DNA of 35,008 nt, taken from NCBI GenBank assembly GCA_000432435.1, contig HF993134.1, positions 72,408-107,415 of the forward strand. Direction: 5' to 3'. Position numbers and translations under genes: made by a program. This document shows, one piece after another, positions 9,501 through 18,724 of this stretch. The stretch is from Eubacterium sp. CAG:180 (lineage in GTDB: Bacteria > Bacillota > Clostridia > Oscillospirales > Acutalibacteraceae). The notes below the pieces were generated by a model. The model did no database searches, was not told where the DNA came from, and saw only the letters and a list, made by a program, of their open reading frames with translations. Position 1 is the stretch's first letter. Each line of letters begins with the position of its first letter.

Positions 9501-10112
9501 TCTTGCTTTCTTCTGACCCGACGCCTCAGAGAGCTCCTCACGGAGCTGCTCTGTAAGCGCGTCAACGTCGATTTCGCAGAGAAGCTCTTTGATGGCTTCG
9601 GCGCCCATACCGGCCTTGAAGTCATCCTCATACTTCTCTCTCATATCGAGATACTCTTTTTCGGAGAGTATCTGCTTCTTTTTAAGCTCTGTATCACCGG
9701 GATCGGTGACAATATATTTTGCGAAATAGAGAACCTTTTCAAGCTCTCTCGGAGAAATGTCAAGGATAAGTCCCATTCTTGACGGGATACCCTTGAAATA
9801 CCAAATATGCGAAACGGGAGCGACAAGCTCGATATGGCCCATTCTCTCACGTCTTACCTTGGATTTGGTAACCTCAACTCCGCAGCGCTCGCATATTTTA
9901 CCCTTATAGCGAATTCTCTTGTATTTTCCGCAATGGCACTCCCAGTCCTTTGTGGGTCCGAATATCCTTTCGCAGAAAAGTCCGTCGCGCTCGGGCTTTA
10001 AGGTACGATAATTTATGGTTTCGGGCTTTTTGACCTCGCCGTAAGACCACTCTCTGATCTGTTCGGGTGAAGCAAGACCGATTTTTATTGATTCAAAGGT
10101 TATATTTTCCAT
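6513..10112 (-). CDS. rpoC: DNA-directed RNA polymerase beta' subunit
   Basis: A full-length 1199-residue beta' subunit. The N-terminal zinc site is visible as [19 protein letters not shown]. The active-site loop NADFDGD is at residues 446-452, with the three Mg-binding Asp at 448, 450 and 452. The bridge helix and trigger loop region includes [22 protein letters not shown], and the C-terminal part has [35 protein letters not shown]. The second zinc site (cysteines around CHCHDG and [13 protein letters not shown]) is present. The ATG at 10112 follows an AAGG-type ribosome binding site and lies 51 bases after rpoB. The long lineage-specific insertion of some phyla is absent, as expected for Firmicutes. 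Confidence 0.98.
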   Translation of the reverse strand: [1199 protein letters not shown]

Positions 10113-10163
10113 TGGCTCTTTACCTTTCTTCCATTAATTTTCAGAAATCTGCGAAACGTGAAA

Positions 10164-13100
10164 TCAGAAATCCTCGTCATTGAGGTCATCCGAATCAAAA
10201 CCGTCTTCGGAATCGCTTGTATAATCGTCATTCTCGTATTCGTCGGCGTCTTCTTCTCTGTCAGGAATATAACCGTCATCATAAGAAGCGTCGTTGACCT
10301 CTGAAAATGCTTCGTTGTCAGCCATCGTAGGAGTAACATCATCGTCATCGTAGGTCTGTTTAAGGTCAATCTCCTCGTTATTTGCGTCAAGAACCTTGAC
10401 GTCAAGAGCAAGCGACTGAAGCTCCTTAATGAGAACCTTGAACGACTCCGGAATACCGGGCTTCGGAACATTGAGACCCTTGACTATCGACTCGTAAGTC
10501 TTTACACGGCCCACAACATCGTCCGACTTAACGGTGAGAATTTCCTGAAGAGTATAAGCTGCGCCGTAAGCCTCAAGGGCCCAAACCTCCATCTCACCGA
10601 AACGCTGACCGCCGAACTGAGCTTTACCGCCCAATGGCTGCTGGGTAACGAGTGAATACGGACCCGTGCTTCTTGCGTGAATCTTATCGTCAACAAGATG
10701 GTGGAGCTTAAGGAAGTACATAACGCCTACGGTTATGGGGTTGTCAAACTTTTCACCCGTTCTGCCGTCGGTAAGTATCGACTTACCGTCCTCACGGTAG
10801 CCTGCCTCTTTAAGAGCCTCGCGAATATCGGATTCATGCGCACCGTCAAATACCGGCGTTGCGATTTTTTGACCGAGCTTGCGGTAAGCAAAACCGAGAT
10901 GAACCTCAAGCACCTGACCGATGTTCATTCGGGAGGGTACGCCGAGGGGGTTAAGAAGAATGTCGAGCGGAGTACCGTCATCAAGGAACGGCATATCCTC
11001 CTGCGGAAGTATTCTTGAAACAACACCCTTGTTACCGTGACGACCTGCCATCTTATCGCCGACGGAAATCTTACGTTTCTGAGCGATGTAGCAGCGTACT
11101 ACTTTATTAACGCCGGGGCTGAGCTCGTCGCTGTTTTCTCTTGTAAACACTTCGACGTTTACTACTATGCCGTATTCGCCGTGCGGTACGCGAAGGGAAG
11201 TATCGCGAACCTCTCTTGCCTTTTCGCCGAATATTGCGCGGAGAAGTCTCTCCTCGGCGGTAAGCTCCGTCTCGCCCTTAGGCGTTACCTTACCGACAAG
11301 TATATCGCCCGAGTGAACCTCGGCACCGATACGGATTATACCGTTTTCGTCAAGGTCGGAAAGAGCGTCTTCACCGACGTTCGGGATATCTCTCGTAATA
11401 TCTTCCGGTCCGAGCTTGGTATCTCTCGACTCAAGCTCATATTCCTCTATATGAATTGAAGTATAAACATCGTTGCGGACAAGCTTTTCGTTGATAAGAA
11501 CAGCGTCCTCGTAGTTGTAGCCTTCCCAAGTGGTAAAGCCGATAAGCGCATTCTTACCGAGCGAAATTTCGCCGTTTGAGGTTGCAGGACCGTCGGCAAT
11601 AACCTCATGAGCCTCAACCTTTTGACCCTCGGAAACTATCGGGCGCTGATTTATGCATGTGCCCTGGTTAGAACGCATAAATTTGATTATGTCATAATGG
11701 TCAACCGAACCGTCATCCGTAGTGATTTCAACAGTTTCCGCATCAGCCTTGGTTACGGTACCGGCGCGCTTTGCGAGAACTACGGTGCCCGAATCGACCG
11801 CCGCCTTGTATTCCATACCGGTTCCTACTATAGGAGACTCGGTTGTGAGAAGCGGAACCGCCTGTCTCTGCATGTTTGAACCCATAAGTGCACGGTTTGC
11901 GTCGTCGTTCTCAAGGAAAGGAATCATTGCGGTTGCAACGGAAACTACCATCTTCGGCGATACGTCCATGTAGTCGGCTTCCGAAGCCTCAATCTCCATA
12001 AACTCGTCACGATAACGGGCATTGACCTTTTTGCGCTTGAATTTGCCGTTTTCGTCGAGAGGCTCGTTAGCCTGAGCTACCATGTAGTTATCCTCGACGT
12101 CTGCGGTCATATAGGTGACCTCATCAAGCACCGTTCCCGTTTCCTTATCTATGCGGCGGAACGGAGCCTCGATAAAGCCGTATTTATTGATTCTTGCAAA
12201 GGTTGCAAGATAAGAGATAAGTCCGATGTTCGGTCCTTCGGGGGTCTCTATGGGGCACATACGGCCGTAGTGGCTGTAATGAACGTCACGAACTTCGAAG
12301 CCTGCACGGTCACGTGAAAGACCGCCGGGGCCGAGAGCGGAAAGTCTTCTCTTATGAGTAAGCTCTGCGAGGGGGTTTGTCTGATCCATGAACTGAGAAA
12401 GCGGAGACGAACCGAAGAACTCTTTTATAGCCGCCATAACGGGGCGAATATTTATCAAAGCGGCGGGAGTTACCTTATCGGGCTCCTGCGCCTGAAGGGT
12501 CATTCTTTCTTTTACAACTCTCTCCATTCTGGAAAAGCCTATTCTGAACTGATTCTGAAGAAGCTCGCCGACGGAACGGATACGACGGTTGCCGAGATGG
12601 TCTATGTCATCCGTTGTACCTACGCCGTCCGCAATGCAGTTGAGGTAGTTGATGGAAGCCATTATATCATCAATTATGATATGCTTCGGAATGAGGTCGT
12701 CGCAACGAGCCGAAAGCTCTTCGGAAAGTGCATCCTTATCATCGCCGCACTTTTCGAGCACTTCCTGAAGCACGGTAAAGCGTACCTTCTCGTTAATGCC
12801 GATATCCTCAAGCTCAGCCTCTGTGAACATGGGCACATACTCACCGATGTCAACCATACCGTTTGAATAGACCTTAACGGTCTTATCCTCCGGAGTTACT
12901 ATAACGGCGGTATTAACGCCCTCCTGCTCTATTCTGTAAGCAAGCTCGGGGGTTATGGTTTCGCCCGGCTCCGCAAGTATCTCACCGGTAAGATTGCTGA
13001 TAATCGGTTCATCAGCCTTAAAGCCGGCTATGCGAGCGGAGATTGCAAGCTTTTTATTGTATTTATAGCGACCTACTCTTGAAAGGTCATATCTGTGCGG

Positions 13101-13886
13101 ATCGAAGAAGAGATTATCAATCTGTGCCTGAGCAGTCTCGAGTGTGGGAGGCTCGCCGGGACGCAGTCTCTTGTATACTTCGATAAGAGCCTGCTCGGTA
13201 TTTATGGTAGTATCCTTTTCGAGAGTAGCCTTGATTCTCTCGTCATAGCCGAAAAAGTCAAGTATCTCTTCGTTTGAGGAAAGTCCGAGTGCTCTGATAA
13301 AGGTAGTGATGTAAATCTTTCTGTTCTTATCAATTCTTACATAAAACAGGTCGTTCTGGTCAGTTTCGTACTCGAGCCATGCGCCTCTGTTGGGGATAAC
13401 GGTAGTCGAGTAGAGCTCTTTACCCGTTTTATCATGCGTCATACCATAGTACACGCTGGGAGAACGGACAAGCTGCGAAATGATAACGCGCTCCGCACCG
13501 TTGATTACGAAGGTACCGCTGTCTGTCATGAGCGGGAAATCGCCCATATAGACTTCGCTTTCTTTAATTTCGCCCGTTTCTTTGTTGAGCAGCCTTGCAG
13601 TAACTCTTAAAGGAGCAGCATATGTCGCGTCCCTCTCTTTACATTCCTTGACGGTATATTTGGGAGCATCGTCCATTCTGTAATCGACAAAGCTCAAAAC
13701 AAGGTTGCCGGAATAGTCCGTAATATCTGCGACATCGCGGAATACTTCCTTCAGACCTTCGTCAAGAAACCATTGATAGGAATTTTTCTGTACCTCGATG
13801 AGGTTGGGCATCTCCATTACCTCATTGATTTTAGAAAAGCTCATGCGTGTGTTTCTTCCGAGTTTTACTGGTTTGACATTCACCAT
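10164..13886 (-). CDS. rpoB: DNA-directed RNA polymerase beta subunit
   Basis: A full-length beta subunit of about 1240 residues. It shows the rifampicin-region segment GSSPLSQFMDQTNPLAELTHKRRLSALGPGGLSRDRAG with no obvious resistance change, HYSHYGRMCPIETPEGPNIGL, and late GRHGNKGVVSRI and GGKAQFGGQRFGEMEVWALEAYGAA. I chose the ATG at 13886 (MVNVKPVKLGRNTRMSFSKI); a GTG four codons earlier (13898) is an alternative. The GGAG ribosome binding site at 13900-13903 is somewhat far from 13886 and too close to 13898. The last 60 or so residues after VKVLDANNEE form a very acidic tail longer than in Bacillus. First gene of the operon. Confidence 0.97.
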   Translation of the reverse strand: MVNVKPVKLGRNTRMSFSKINEVMEMPNLIEVQKNSYQWFLDEGLKEVFRDVADITDYSGNLVLSFVDYRMDDAPKYTVKECKERDATYAAPLRVTARLLNKETGEIKESEVYMGDFPLMTDSGTFVINGAERVIISQLVRSPSVYYGMTHDKTGKELYSTTVIPNRGAWLEYETDQNDLFYVRIDKNRKIYITTFIRALGLSSNEEILDFFGYDERIKATLEKDTTINTEQALIEVYKRLRPGEPPTLETAQAQIDNLFFDPHRYDLSRVGRYKYNKKLAISARIAGFKADEPIISNLTGEILAEPGETITPELAYRIEQEGVNTAVIVTPEDKTVKVYSNGMVDIGEYVPMFTEAELEDIGINEKVRFTVLQEVLEKCGDDKDALSEELSARCDDLIPKHIIIDDIMASINYLNCIADGVGTTDDIDHLGNRRIRSVGELLQNQFRIGFSRMERVVKERMTLQAQEPDKVTPAALINIRPVMAAIKEFFGSSPLSQFMDQTNPLAELTHKRRLSALGPGGLSRDRAGFEVRDVHYSHYGRMCPIETPEGPNIGLISYLATFARINKYGFIEAPFRRIDKETGTVLDEVTYMTADVEDNYMVAQANEPLDENGKFKRKKVNARYRDEFMEIEASEADYMDVSPKMVVSVATAMIPFLENDDANRALMGSNMQRQAVPLLTTESPIVGTGMEYKAAVDSGTVVLAKRAGTVTKADAETVEITTDDGSVDHYDIIKFMRSNQGTCINQRPIVSEGQKVEAHEVIADGPATSNGEISLGKNALIGFTTWEGYNYEDAVLINEKLVRNDVYTSIHIEEYELESRDTKLGPEDITRDIPNVGEDALSDLDENGIIRIGAEVHSGDILVGKVTPKGETELTAEERLLRAIFGEKAREVRDTSLRVPHGEYGIVVNVEVFTRENSDELSPGVNKVVRCYIAQKRKISVGDKMAGRHGNKGVVSRILPQEDMPFLDDGTPLDILLNPLGVPSRMNIGQVLEVHLGFAYRKLGQKIATPVFDGAHESDIREALKEAGYREDGKSILTDGRTGEKFDNPITVGVMYFLKLHHLVDDKIHARSTGPYSLVTQQPLGGKAQFGGQRFGEMEVWALEAYGAAYTLQEILTVKSDDVVGRVKTYESIVKGLNVPKPGIPESFKVLIKELQSLALDVKVLDANNEEIDLKQTYDDDDVTPTMADNEAFSEVNDASYDDGYIPDREEDADEYENDDYTSDSEDGFDSDDLNDEDF

Positions 13887-14084
13887 AGGGCTTATCACTC
13901 TCCGTTCGCAAAATTATTCCAAACGCCGACCGCAAAAATCAAGGGTATTGACAAATTGCAACCCGGCGGGAGATTACTATAATAATTGATTGTGATATGC
14001 TATTGATTTAATTGATTTTTTGTGATAAACTACTAATACAAAAAAACGACAAGAGCATATGCTTCCATTTTATAGCAGTTTATT

Positions 14085-14113
14085 ATTATATGCTTGTCAA
14101 TGGCATATGTCAA
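14085..14113 (-). promoter_or_regulatory. Consensus sigma-A promoter for the rpoB operon
   Basis: On the minus strand TTGACA (14108-14113), exactly 17 bases, then TATAAT (14085-14090). Both boxes are perfect matches. The predicted start near 14078 gives a leader of about 190 bases before rpoB. A 10-bp palindrome AGCATATGCT (14054-14063) lies early in that leader. No rplJ/rplL genes precede rpoB here, in line with an independent promoter. Confidence 0.85.
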
Positions 14114-14149
14114 GTCTTTTTTGATTATTTTCGGAGATGTTATTGTATT

Positions 14150-15349
14150 ATGTTGAATTTTGAAGAGCTTTCGCACAAGCTCTTTTCTCTTGTCATTTTC
14201 AGAAATCTGTTAAATGACGAGGTCATCAAGTCGTTCACCGAGCTTGCCGATGAACAAAAGAGCGAAAAAGAAGAGGTTTACTTATATGCCGATTTTCTCT
14301 CGAAGCTATTTGCGGAAACCGATAATTTTTCAAAATATGTTTTAAACGCCGTTCTTGAGGACGAAAACGCTTACATATTAAAGTACGGTCACAAAAAGCT
14401 CGGCAGCCATTATGACGAGGCTCTGAATATGGAGCTTGACACGCTTAACGAATTGGCAGCCGTGCGGTCGGACGATGTTAAAAAGAACCTGCGTCTCGAA
14501 AATGAGTCTCTCCCCGGCTGGACTACCGAGAAAATCGATGTAAAAAGCATTTATCTCTCCAGAATAAAAAACATATCCAAAACCGGATACGGCATATGGG
14601 CAAAATACCACGTCTTTATCATTAAAAACGGTGATATTGTGCCTGTTAAATACCCCGACACGCAAAAACTTTCGGATTTTTCCGGTTACGAGCGCGAGCG
14701 CAGCGAGGTAATTGATAACACAAAGGCTCTTTTAAAGGGAGAACCGTGCAATAATGTTCTTTTATACGGCGACGCCGGAAGCGGTAAGAGCAGCACCGTA
14801 AAAGCAATAGCGAACGAATTTAAAGATGACGGTTTGAGACTTATCGAGGTTAAGAAAAATCAGCTCTATTCCCTGCCGGATATAATGGACAGAATATCGG
14901 GCAATCCGCTTAAATTCATAATATTTATAGATGATTTGAGCTTCACCAAAAACGATGAGGACTTCGGTGCACTGAAGGCTATTTTGGAGGGCAGCGTAAA
15001 CGGCAGAGCCAAAAACATAGCGATATACGCAACATCAAACCGCCGTCATCTTGTCAAAGAGAGCTTTGCCGACCGTGACGGAGACGATGTTCATATTCAG
15101 GACACGATGCAGGAGCTTACAAGCCTTTCGGCAAGATTCGGCTTGCAAATCACGTTTTCAAGGCCGGACAAAAATCTGTATTCGGGCATTGTTGTTGATC
15201 TTGCAAAAAAATACGGCATAAATATGCCGGAGGACAAGCTTATAATGAAAGCGGAGGCTCACGCTTTGAGAGCCGGCGGCAGAAGTCCGAGGACCGCAAG
15301 GCAATTTATAGAATATCTCGCATACAAGCAGGATGCGGAAAAGGAATAA
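14150..15349 (+). CDS. DUF815-type AAA ATPase
   Basis: A 399-residue protein of the DUF815 ATP-binding family, whose function is unknown. The N-terminal 200 residues are helical. Walker A GDAGSGKS is at residues 207-214, Walker B FIIFIDDLSF has its acidic pair at 261-262, and sensor-like ATSNRRHLVKE follows. The C-terminal GRSPRTARQFIEYL is the usual family ending. I chose the ATG at 14150 (MLNFEELSHK) because a GGAG lies about 13 bases upstream and the 46 residues before it look like translated promoter region. The gene is divergent from rpoB and 52 bases before the beta-galactosidase gene, perhaps cotranscribed. No good plus-strand promoter was identified. Confidence 0.8.
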   Translation: MLNFEELSHKLFSLVIFRNLLNDEVIKSFTELADEQKSEKEEVYLYADFLSKLFAETDNFSKYVLNAVLEDENAYILKYGHKKLGSHYDEALNMELDTLNELAAVRSDDVKKNLRLENESLPGWTTEKIDVKSIYLSRIKNISKTGYGIWAKYHVFIIKNGDIVPVKYPDTQKLSDFSGYERERSEVIDNTKALLKGEPCNNVLLYGDAGSGKSSTVKAIANEFKDDGLRLIEVKKNQLYSLPDIMDRISGNPLKFIIFIDDLSFTKNDEDFGALKAILEGSVNGRAKNIAIYATSNRRHLVKESFADRDGDDVHIQDTMQELTSLSARFGLQITFSRPDKNLYSGIVVDLAKKYGINMPEDKLIMKAEAHALRAGGRSPRTARQFIEYLAYKQDAEKE

Positions 15350-15401
15350 GCTGTTATTAATTTGTTTGTATAAATTCAGTATAAAAAGATTGGAGAAGAA
15401 A

Positions 15402-18400
15402 ATGGAGATCAAAAAAAGATACGATTGGGAAAATCCCGCCGTTATCAAGAGAAACAAAGAGGACGGCCACGTTATCGCATTTTCTTATGATAATGCACTC
15501 GACGCCGCGGAAAGAAAAGAGTCGCCTTACAAGGTAACTCTTAACGGAAAATGGAAATTCCATTGGCAGATGGGCATAGACAACTGTCCGCCTGATTTTT
15601 ATGAGCCGAGCTTTGATGATTCAGATTGGCGATACATAACCGTTCCGTCGGTTTGGCAAACGGAGGGTACAGGCAGTGCTCCGTATTACTATGCAAGTAC
15701 TTTTCCGAGGGCTATCAGCCGTCAAAAGAGCAAAATCCCCTGCATTGATCACAATATGCAGGAAATCGGTCTTTACAGACGCGCATTTACCCTGCCCGAA
15801 AACTTCGACGGAAAAGAAATATTTTTACACTTCGGCGCAGCCAAATCCGCAATCGAGGTATATATAAACGGAAGCTTTGTAGGTTATTCGCAAGGCTCCA
15901 TGACTCCGCACGAATTTGACATCACAAAATATGTTAAGAACGGAATCAACGAGGTAGCCGTAAAATGCTATCGTTACAGCGACGCTCAGTACATAGAGGA
16001 TCAGGATATGTGGCTTCTCTGCGGTCTTTACAGAGAGGTATATATCTTCGCCGAGCCCAAGACCTGTCTTCGCGACTTCTTTATAACAACCGACCTTGAT
16101 AAGGATTACAAGGACAGCGATACGAAGCTTGAAGCAAAAATCATAAATTACGAAGGCGAAGACAAAGCTTCAAAGCTCAGTGCTTATATTGAAAAAGACG
16201 GCAAAAAGCAAAAGCTGGGTTCGGAGGAATTCACGATTGCCGGAAAAGACAGCAAAACAATAAACCTTGAAGCGGTAATAAAAAACCCGCTCAAATGGAG
16301 TGCCGAAACACCGGAGCTCTACACTCTTGTTATTGAGCTTAAAACCGGTAAAACAACAACATACAAGTCAATCCGTTTCGGTTTCAAAAAGGTTGAAATA
16401 GTAGGAGAAAAAATTCTCTTTAACGGCCAGCCTCTGATGATTCGCGGTGTAAACCGTCACGATTTCGACCCGGATCACGGTTGGGCGGTTCCAAAGGAGA
16501 GATATTATCAGGATCTCGACATAATGAAACGCTGCAACATAAATTCTATCCGCACTTCTCACTATCCTGATGATCCGTTCTTCTATGAGCTTTGCGATGA
16601 ATACGGTTTCTATGTTATGGACGAATGCGATATGGAAAGTCACGGCGTTCGCAGAAAGGGCGTTCCCGGAAGCAATCCCGTATGGACTAATGCGGTTGTG
16701 GACAAAATGCAGAGAATGGTACTTCGCGACAGAAACCACGCCTGCGTATTTATGTGGTCACTCGGCAATGAGGCCGGCGACGGCACAAACTTCGCTAAGA
16801 TGAAGGAAGCCGCTTTGGAGCTTGACAAAACGAGACAGTTCCACTATGAGGGCGATTTTGACCTAACAAAGAGCGACGTTATATCAAGAATGTATCCCCT
16901 CCCCGACATTATGGAAAAGCTCGGCAATCGCGAGCCAATCACCATAAGCCTTTACGATAACGTTGCAAACCAGCTCGCCGCAGATTCAAAGCCCATTCCG
17001 AAAGAGGCTTACACGAAGCCCGTAATACTATGCGAATATGCGCACGCAATGGAAAACAGCCTCGGCAACTTCCAGGAATATATGGATGACTTCGAGAAAT
17101 ACGATAATATGTGCGGCGGATTTATTTGGGACTTCGTAGACCAGGCTCTTCGCTACAAGGCTCCCAACGGAGATCATTGGCTTTACGGTACGGACTTTGA
17201 AAAATCAGAGCCGCGCAGACCCTTCCAGCTTCCCAACACAACCGCTATGACAGGCAGTAACACATACTTCTGTGCAAACGGTATAATTGCCGCCGACAGA
17301 AAGGTTCACCCGTCGGCATATGAGGTCAAAAAGGTTTACGCCGAAATGAAGGTTATTGAAAAAGACCTTAAAAAGAAAGAATTTACCGTTAAAAATAAGC
17401 ACTTATTCACCGACCTTTCTGAATTTGACCTTAAATGGACCGTAACTGCAAACGGCAAAGAGATTGAATCTGGTATTATCGACAATCTTTCGGTTCCCCC
17501 ACTCTCTTCAAAGGACATCACGGTGCCGTTCTCTTCCGATAATCTTCCGAACGCCGAGTGCATTATCACATTCTCATTCCTTCGCAAAAACAAGGAGCGT
17601 TACTGCGAAAAGGGCTATGAACAGTCGTTTGACCAGATAATTCTAAAGAAGATGCCCGAAGCTCTTCCCGATAATTCAAAGGGTAAACTTCAATGCGTTC
17701 AGATAGGTACAACAGCTACAATTCAGGGTGAAAACTTCACGGTAAAGGTTACCGACGGCAAAATAGTTTCGCTGCGCTTTGACGGCAAGGAATATTTAAA
17801 AACACCCTTGAAGCCGAATTACTTCCGCGCGCTTATCGACAACGACTTTTCACTTACAAACTTTGTTCCCTTCCTTATTCCGCTTCATCCGTATTACACA
17901 TGGAGAACCGCAACCGATACGGCACAGGGCACAATAACAGCCATAGATGAGGGCGCAAACGGTGAAATCATCATATATGTAGACTGGGCAGTATTCTCAT
18001 TCTCGGGCGTTAAATCAAAATATATTATCTATCCCGACGGCAAAATCGAGGTCAACCACGAGGGTACTCCAAAGGCCTTTACACTTCTGAGATTCGGTAC
18101 GCAGATGGGGCTTATACCCGAACTCAACTACGTAAAGTGGTACGGCAGAGGTCCACAGGAAACATATATCGACCGTAAAACCGGCGGCAAAATAGCTATT
18201 CACGAGATGAGCGTTGACGACCTTGAGCACCACTATATGCGTCCGCAGGAAAACGGCAACAGAGTTGACGTCCGATATGTCGAAATAACCGACAAGGACG
18301 GCAAGGGTCTTAAATTTACCGCTCCGTACAACACTCCGCTCGCATTCAGCGCCTGGCATTACACGCAGAATGAGCTTGAGAAAGCCACGCATATTCATGA

Positions 18401-18557
18401 GTTAAAGCACAAGGATATTACGACGTTTAACTTTGATTTAACTCAGCTCGGCGTAGGCGGAGATATGCCCGGTGACGCACACGTGCGTGAGCCGTATATA
18501 CTCCATCCAAACAAGAAATATGCTTATTCCTTTACCATAGAGAGCATAAAGAAATAA
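15402..18557 (+). CDS. GH2 beta-galactosidase (LacZ-type)
   Basis: A 1051-residue glycoside hydrolase family 2 enzyme that removes terminal beta-galactosides. N-terminal sugar-binding domain: YKVTLNGKWKFHW, PSVWQTEG, GLYRRAF, FLHFGAAKSAIEVYINGSFVGYSQGSM. Catalytic barrel: acid/base Glu457 in SLGNEAGDG and nucleophile Glu545 in ILCEYAHAMENS. The C-terminal small-chain domain has WYGRGPQETYIDRKTGG. There is no signal peptide, so it is probably cytoplasmic. The start at 15402 (MEIKKRYDWENP) has GGAG 6 bases upstream; the longer frame back to 15333 overlaps the previous gene and is not needed. No transporter or regulator gene is adjacent. Length and motifs are typical of LacZ-like enzymes of Clostridia and Bacteroidetes. 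Confidence 0.93.
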   Translation: MEIKKRYDWENPAVIKRNKEDGHVIAFSYDNALDAAERKESPYKVTLNGKWKFHWQMGIDNCPPDFYEPSFDDSDWRYITVPSVWQTEGTGSAPYYYASTFPRAISRQKSKIPCIDHNMQEIGLYRRAFTLPENFDGKEIFLHFGAAKSAIEVYINGSFVGYSQGSMTPHEFDITKYVKNGINEVAVKCYRYSDAQYIEDQDMWLLCGLYREVYIFAEPKTCLRDFFITTDLDKDYKDSDTKLEAKIINYEGEDKASKLSAYIEKDGKKQKLGSEEFTIAGKDSKTINLEAVIKNPLKWSAETPELYTLVIELKTGKTTTYKSIRFGFKKVEIVGEKILFNGQPLMIRGVNRHDFDPDHGWAVPKERYYQDLDIMKRCNINSIRTSHYPDDPFFYELCDEYGFYVMDECDMESHGVRRKGVPGSNPVWTNAVVDKMQRMVLRDRNHACVFMWSLGNEAGDGTNFAKMKEAALELDKTRQFHYEGDFDLTKSDVISRMYPLPDIMEKLGNREPITISLYDNVANQLAADSKPIPKEAYTKPVILCEYAHAMENSLGNFQEYMDDFEKYDNMCGGFIWDFVDQALRYKAPNGDHWLYGTDFEKSEPRRPFQLPNTTAMTGSNTYFCANGIIAADRKVHPSAYEVKKVYAEMKVIEKDLKKKEFTVKNKHLFTDLSEFDLKWTVTANGKEIESGIIDNLSVPPLSSKDITVPFSSDNLPNAECIITFSFLRKNKERYCEKGYEQSFDQIILKKMPEALPDNSKGKLQCVQIGTTATIQGENFTVKVTDGKIVSLRFDGKEYLKTPLKPNYFRALIDNDFSLTNFVPFLIPLHPYYTWRTATDTAQGTITAIDEGANGEIIIYVDWAVFSFSGVKSKYIIYPDGKIEVNHEGTPKAFTLLRFGTQMGLIPELNYVKWYGRGPQETYIDRKTGGKIAIHEMSVDDLEHHYMRPQENGNRVDVRYVEITDKDGKGLKFTAPYNTPLAFSAWHYTQNELEKATHIHELKHKDITTFNFDLTQLGVGGDMPGDAHVREPYILHPNKKYAYSFTIESIKK

Positions 18558-18574
18558 TACGGTTTAATGATATT

Positions 18575-18608
18575 TACCGGAGTCGCAAAAAGACTCCGGT
18601 ATTTTTTT
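18575..18608 (+). terminator. Terminator after beta-galactosidase gene
   Basis: TACCGGAGTC pairs perfectly with GACTCCGGTA around a 7-base A-rich loop and is followed by seven T. It starts 18 bases after the stop codon. Confidence 0.93.
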
Positions 18609-18655
18609 GTTTTGCCATAGCATAGTCACATATAAAAACAAAAAATAAATCAGGC

Positions 18656-18706
18656 TTGACAATATACCCCTCTCGGGTATATACTCAAGATACCCCCTAA
18701 GGGTAT
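18656..18706 (+). promoter_or_regulatory. csoR-copA promoter with two CsoR operators
   Basis: TTGACA (18656-18661), 18 bases, TATACT (18680-18685). Two matching pseudo-palindromes follow the CsoR pattern. ATACCC-N5-GGGTAT at 18664-18680 lies between the boxes, and a second ATACCC-N5-GGGTAT at 18690-18706 covers the start of transcription. Binding at either would block RNA polymerase, so Cu(I)-relieved autorepression of the whole operon is expected. Confidence 0.85.
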
Positions 18707-18724
18707 AGAAACGAGGTGTGGTTC

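Noticed and set aside
8514..9782. 422-residue plus-strand frame opposite rpoC
   Set aside because: Long antisense frame caused by rpoC codon bias; no start signal or domain.
13948..13983. TTGACA and TATAAT on the plus strand before the DUF815 gene
   Set aside because: The spacer is 24 bases, too long for a sigma-A promoter.
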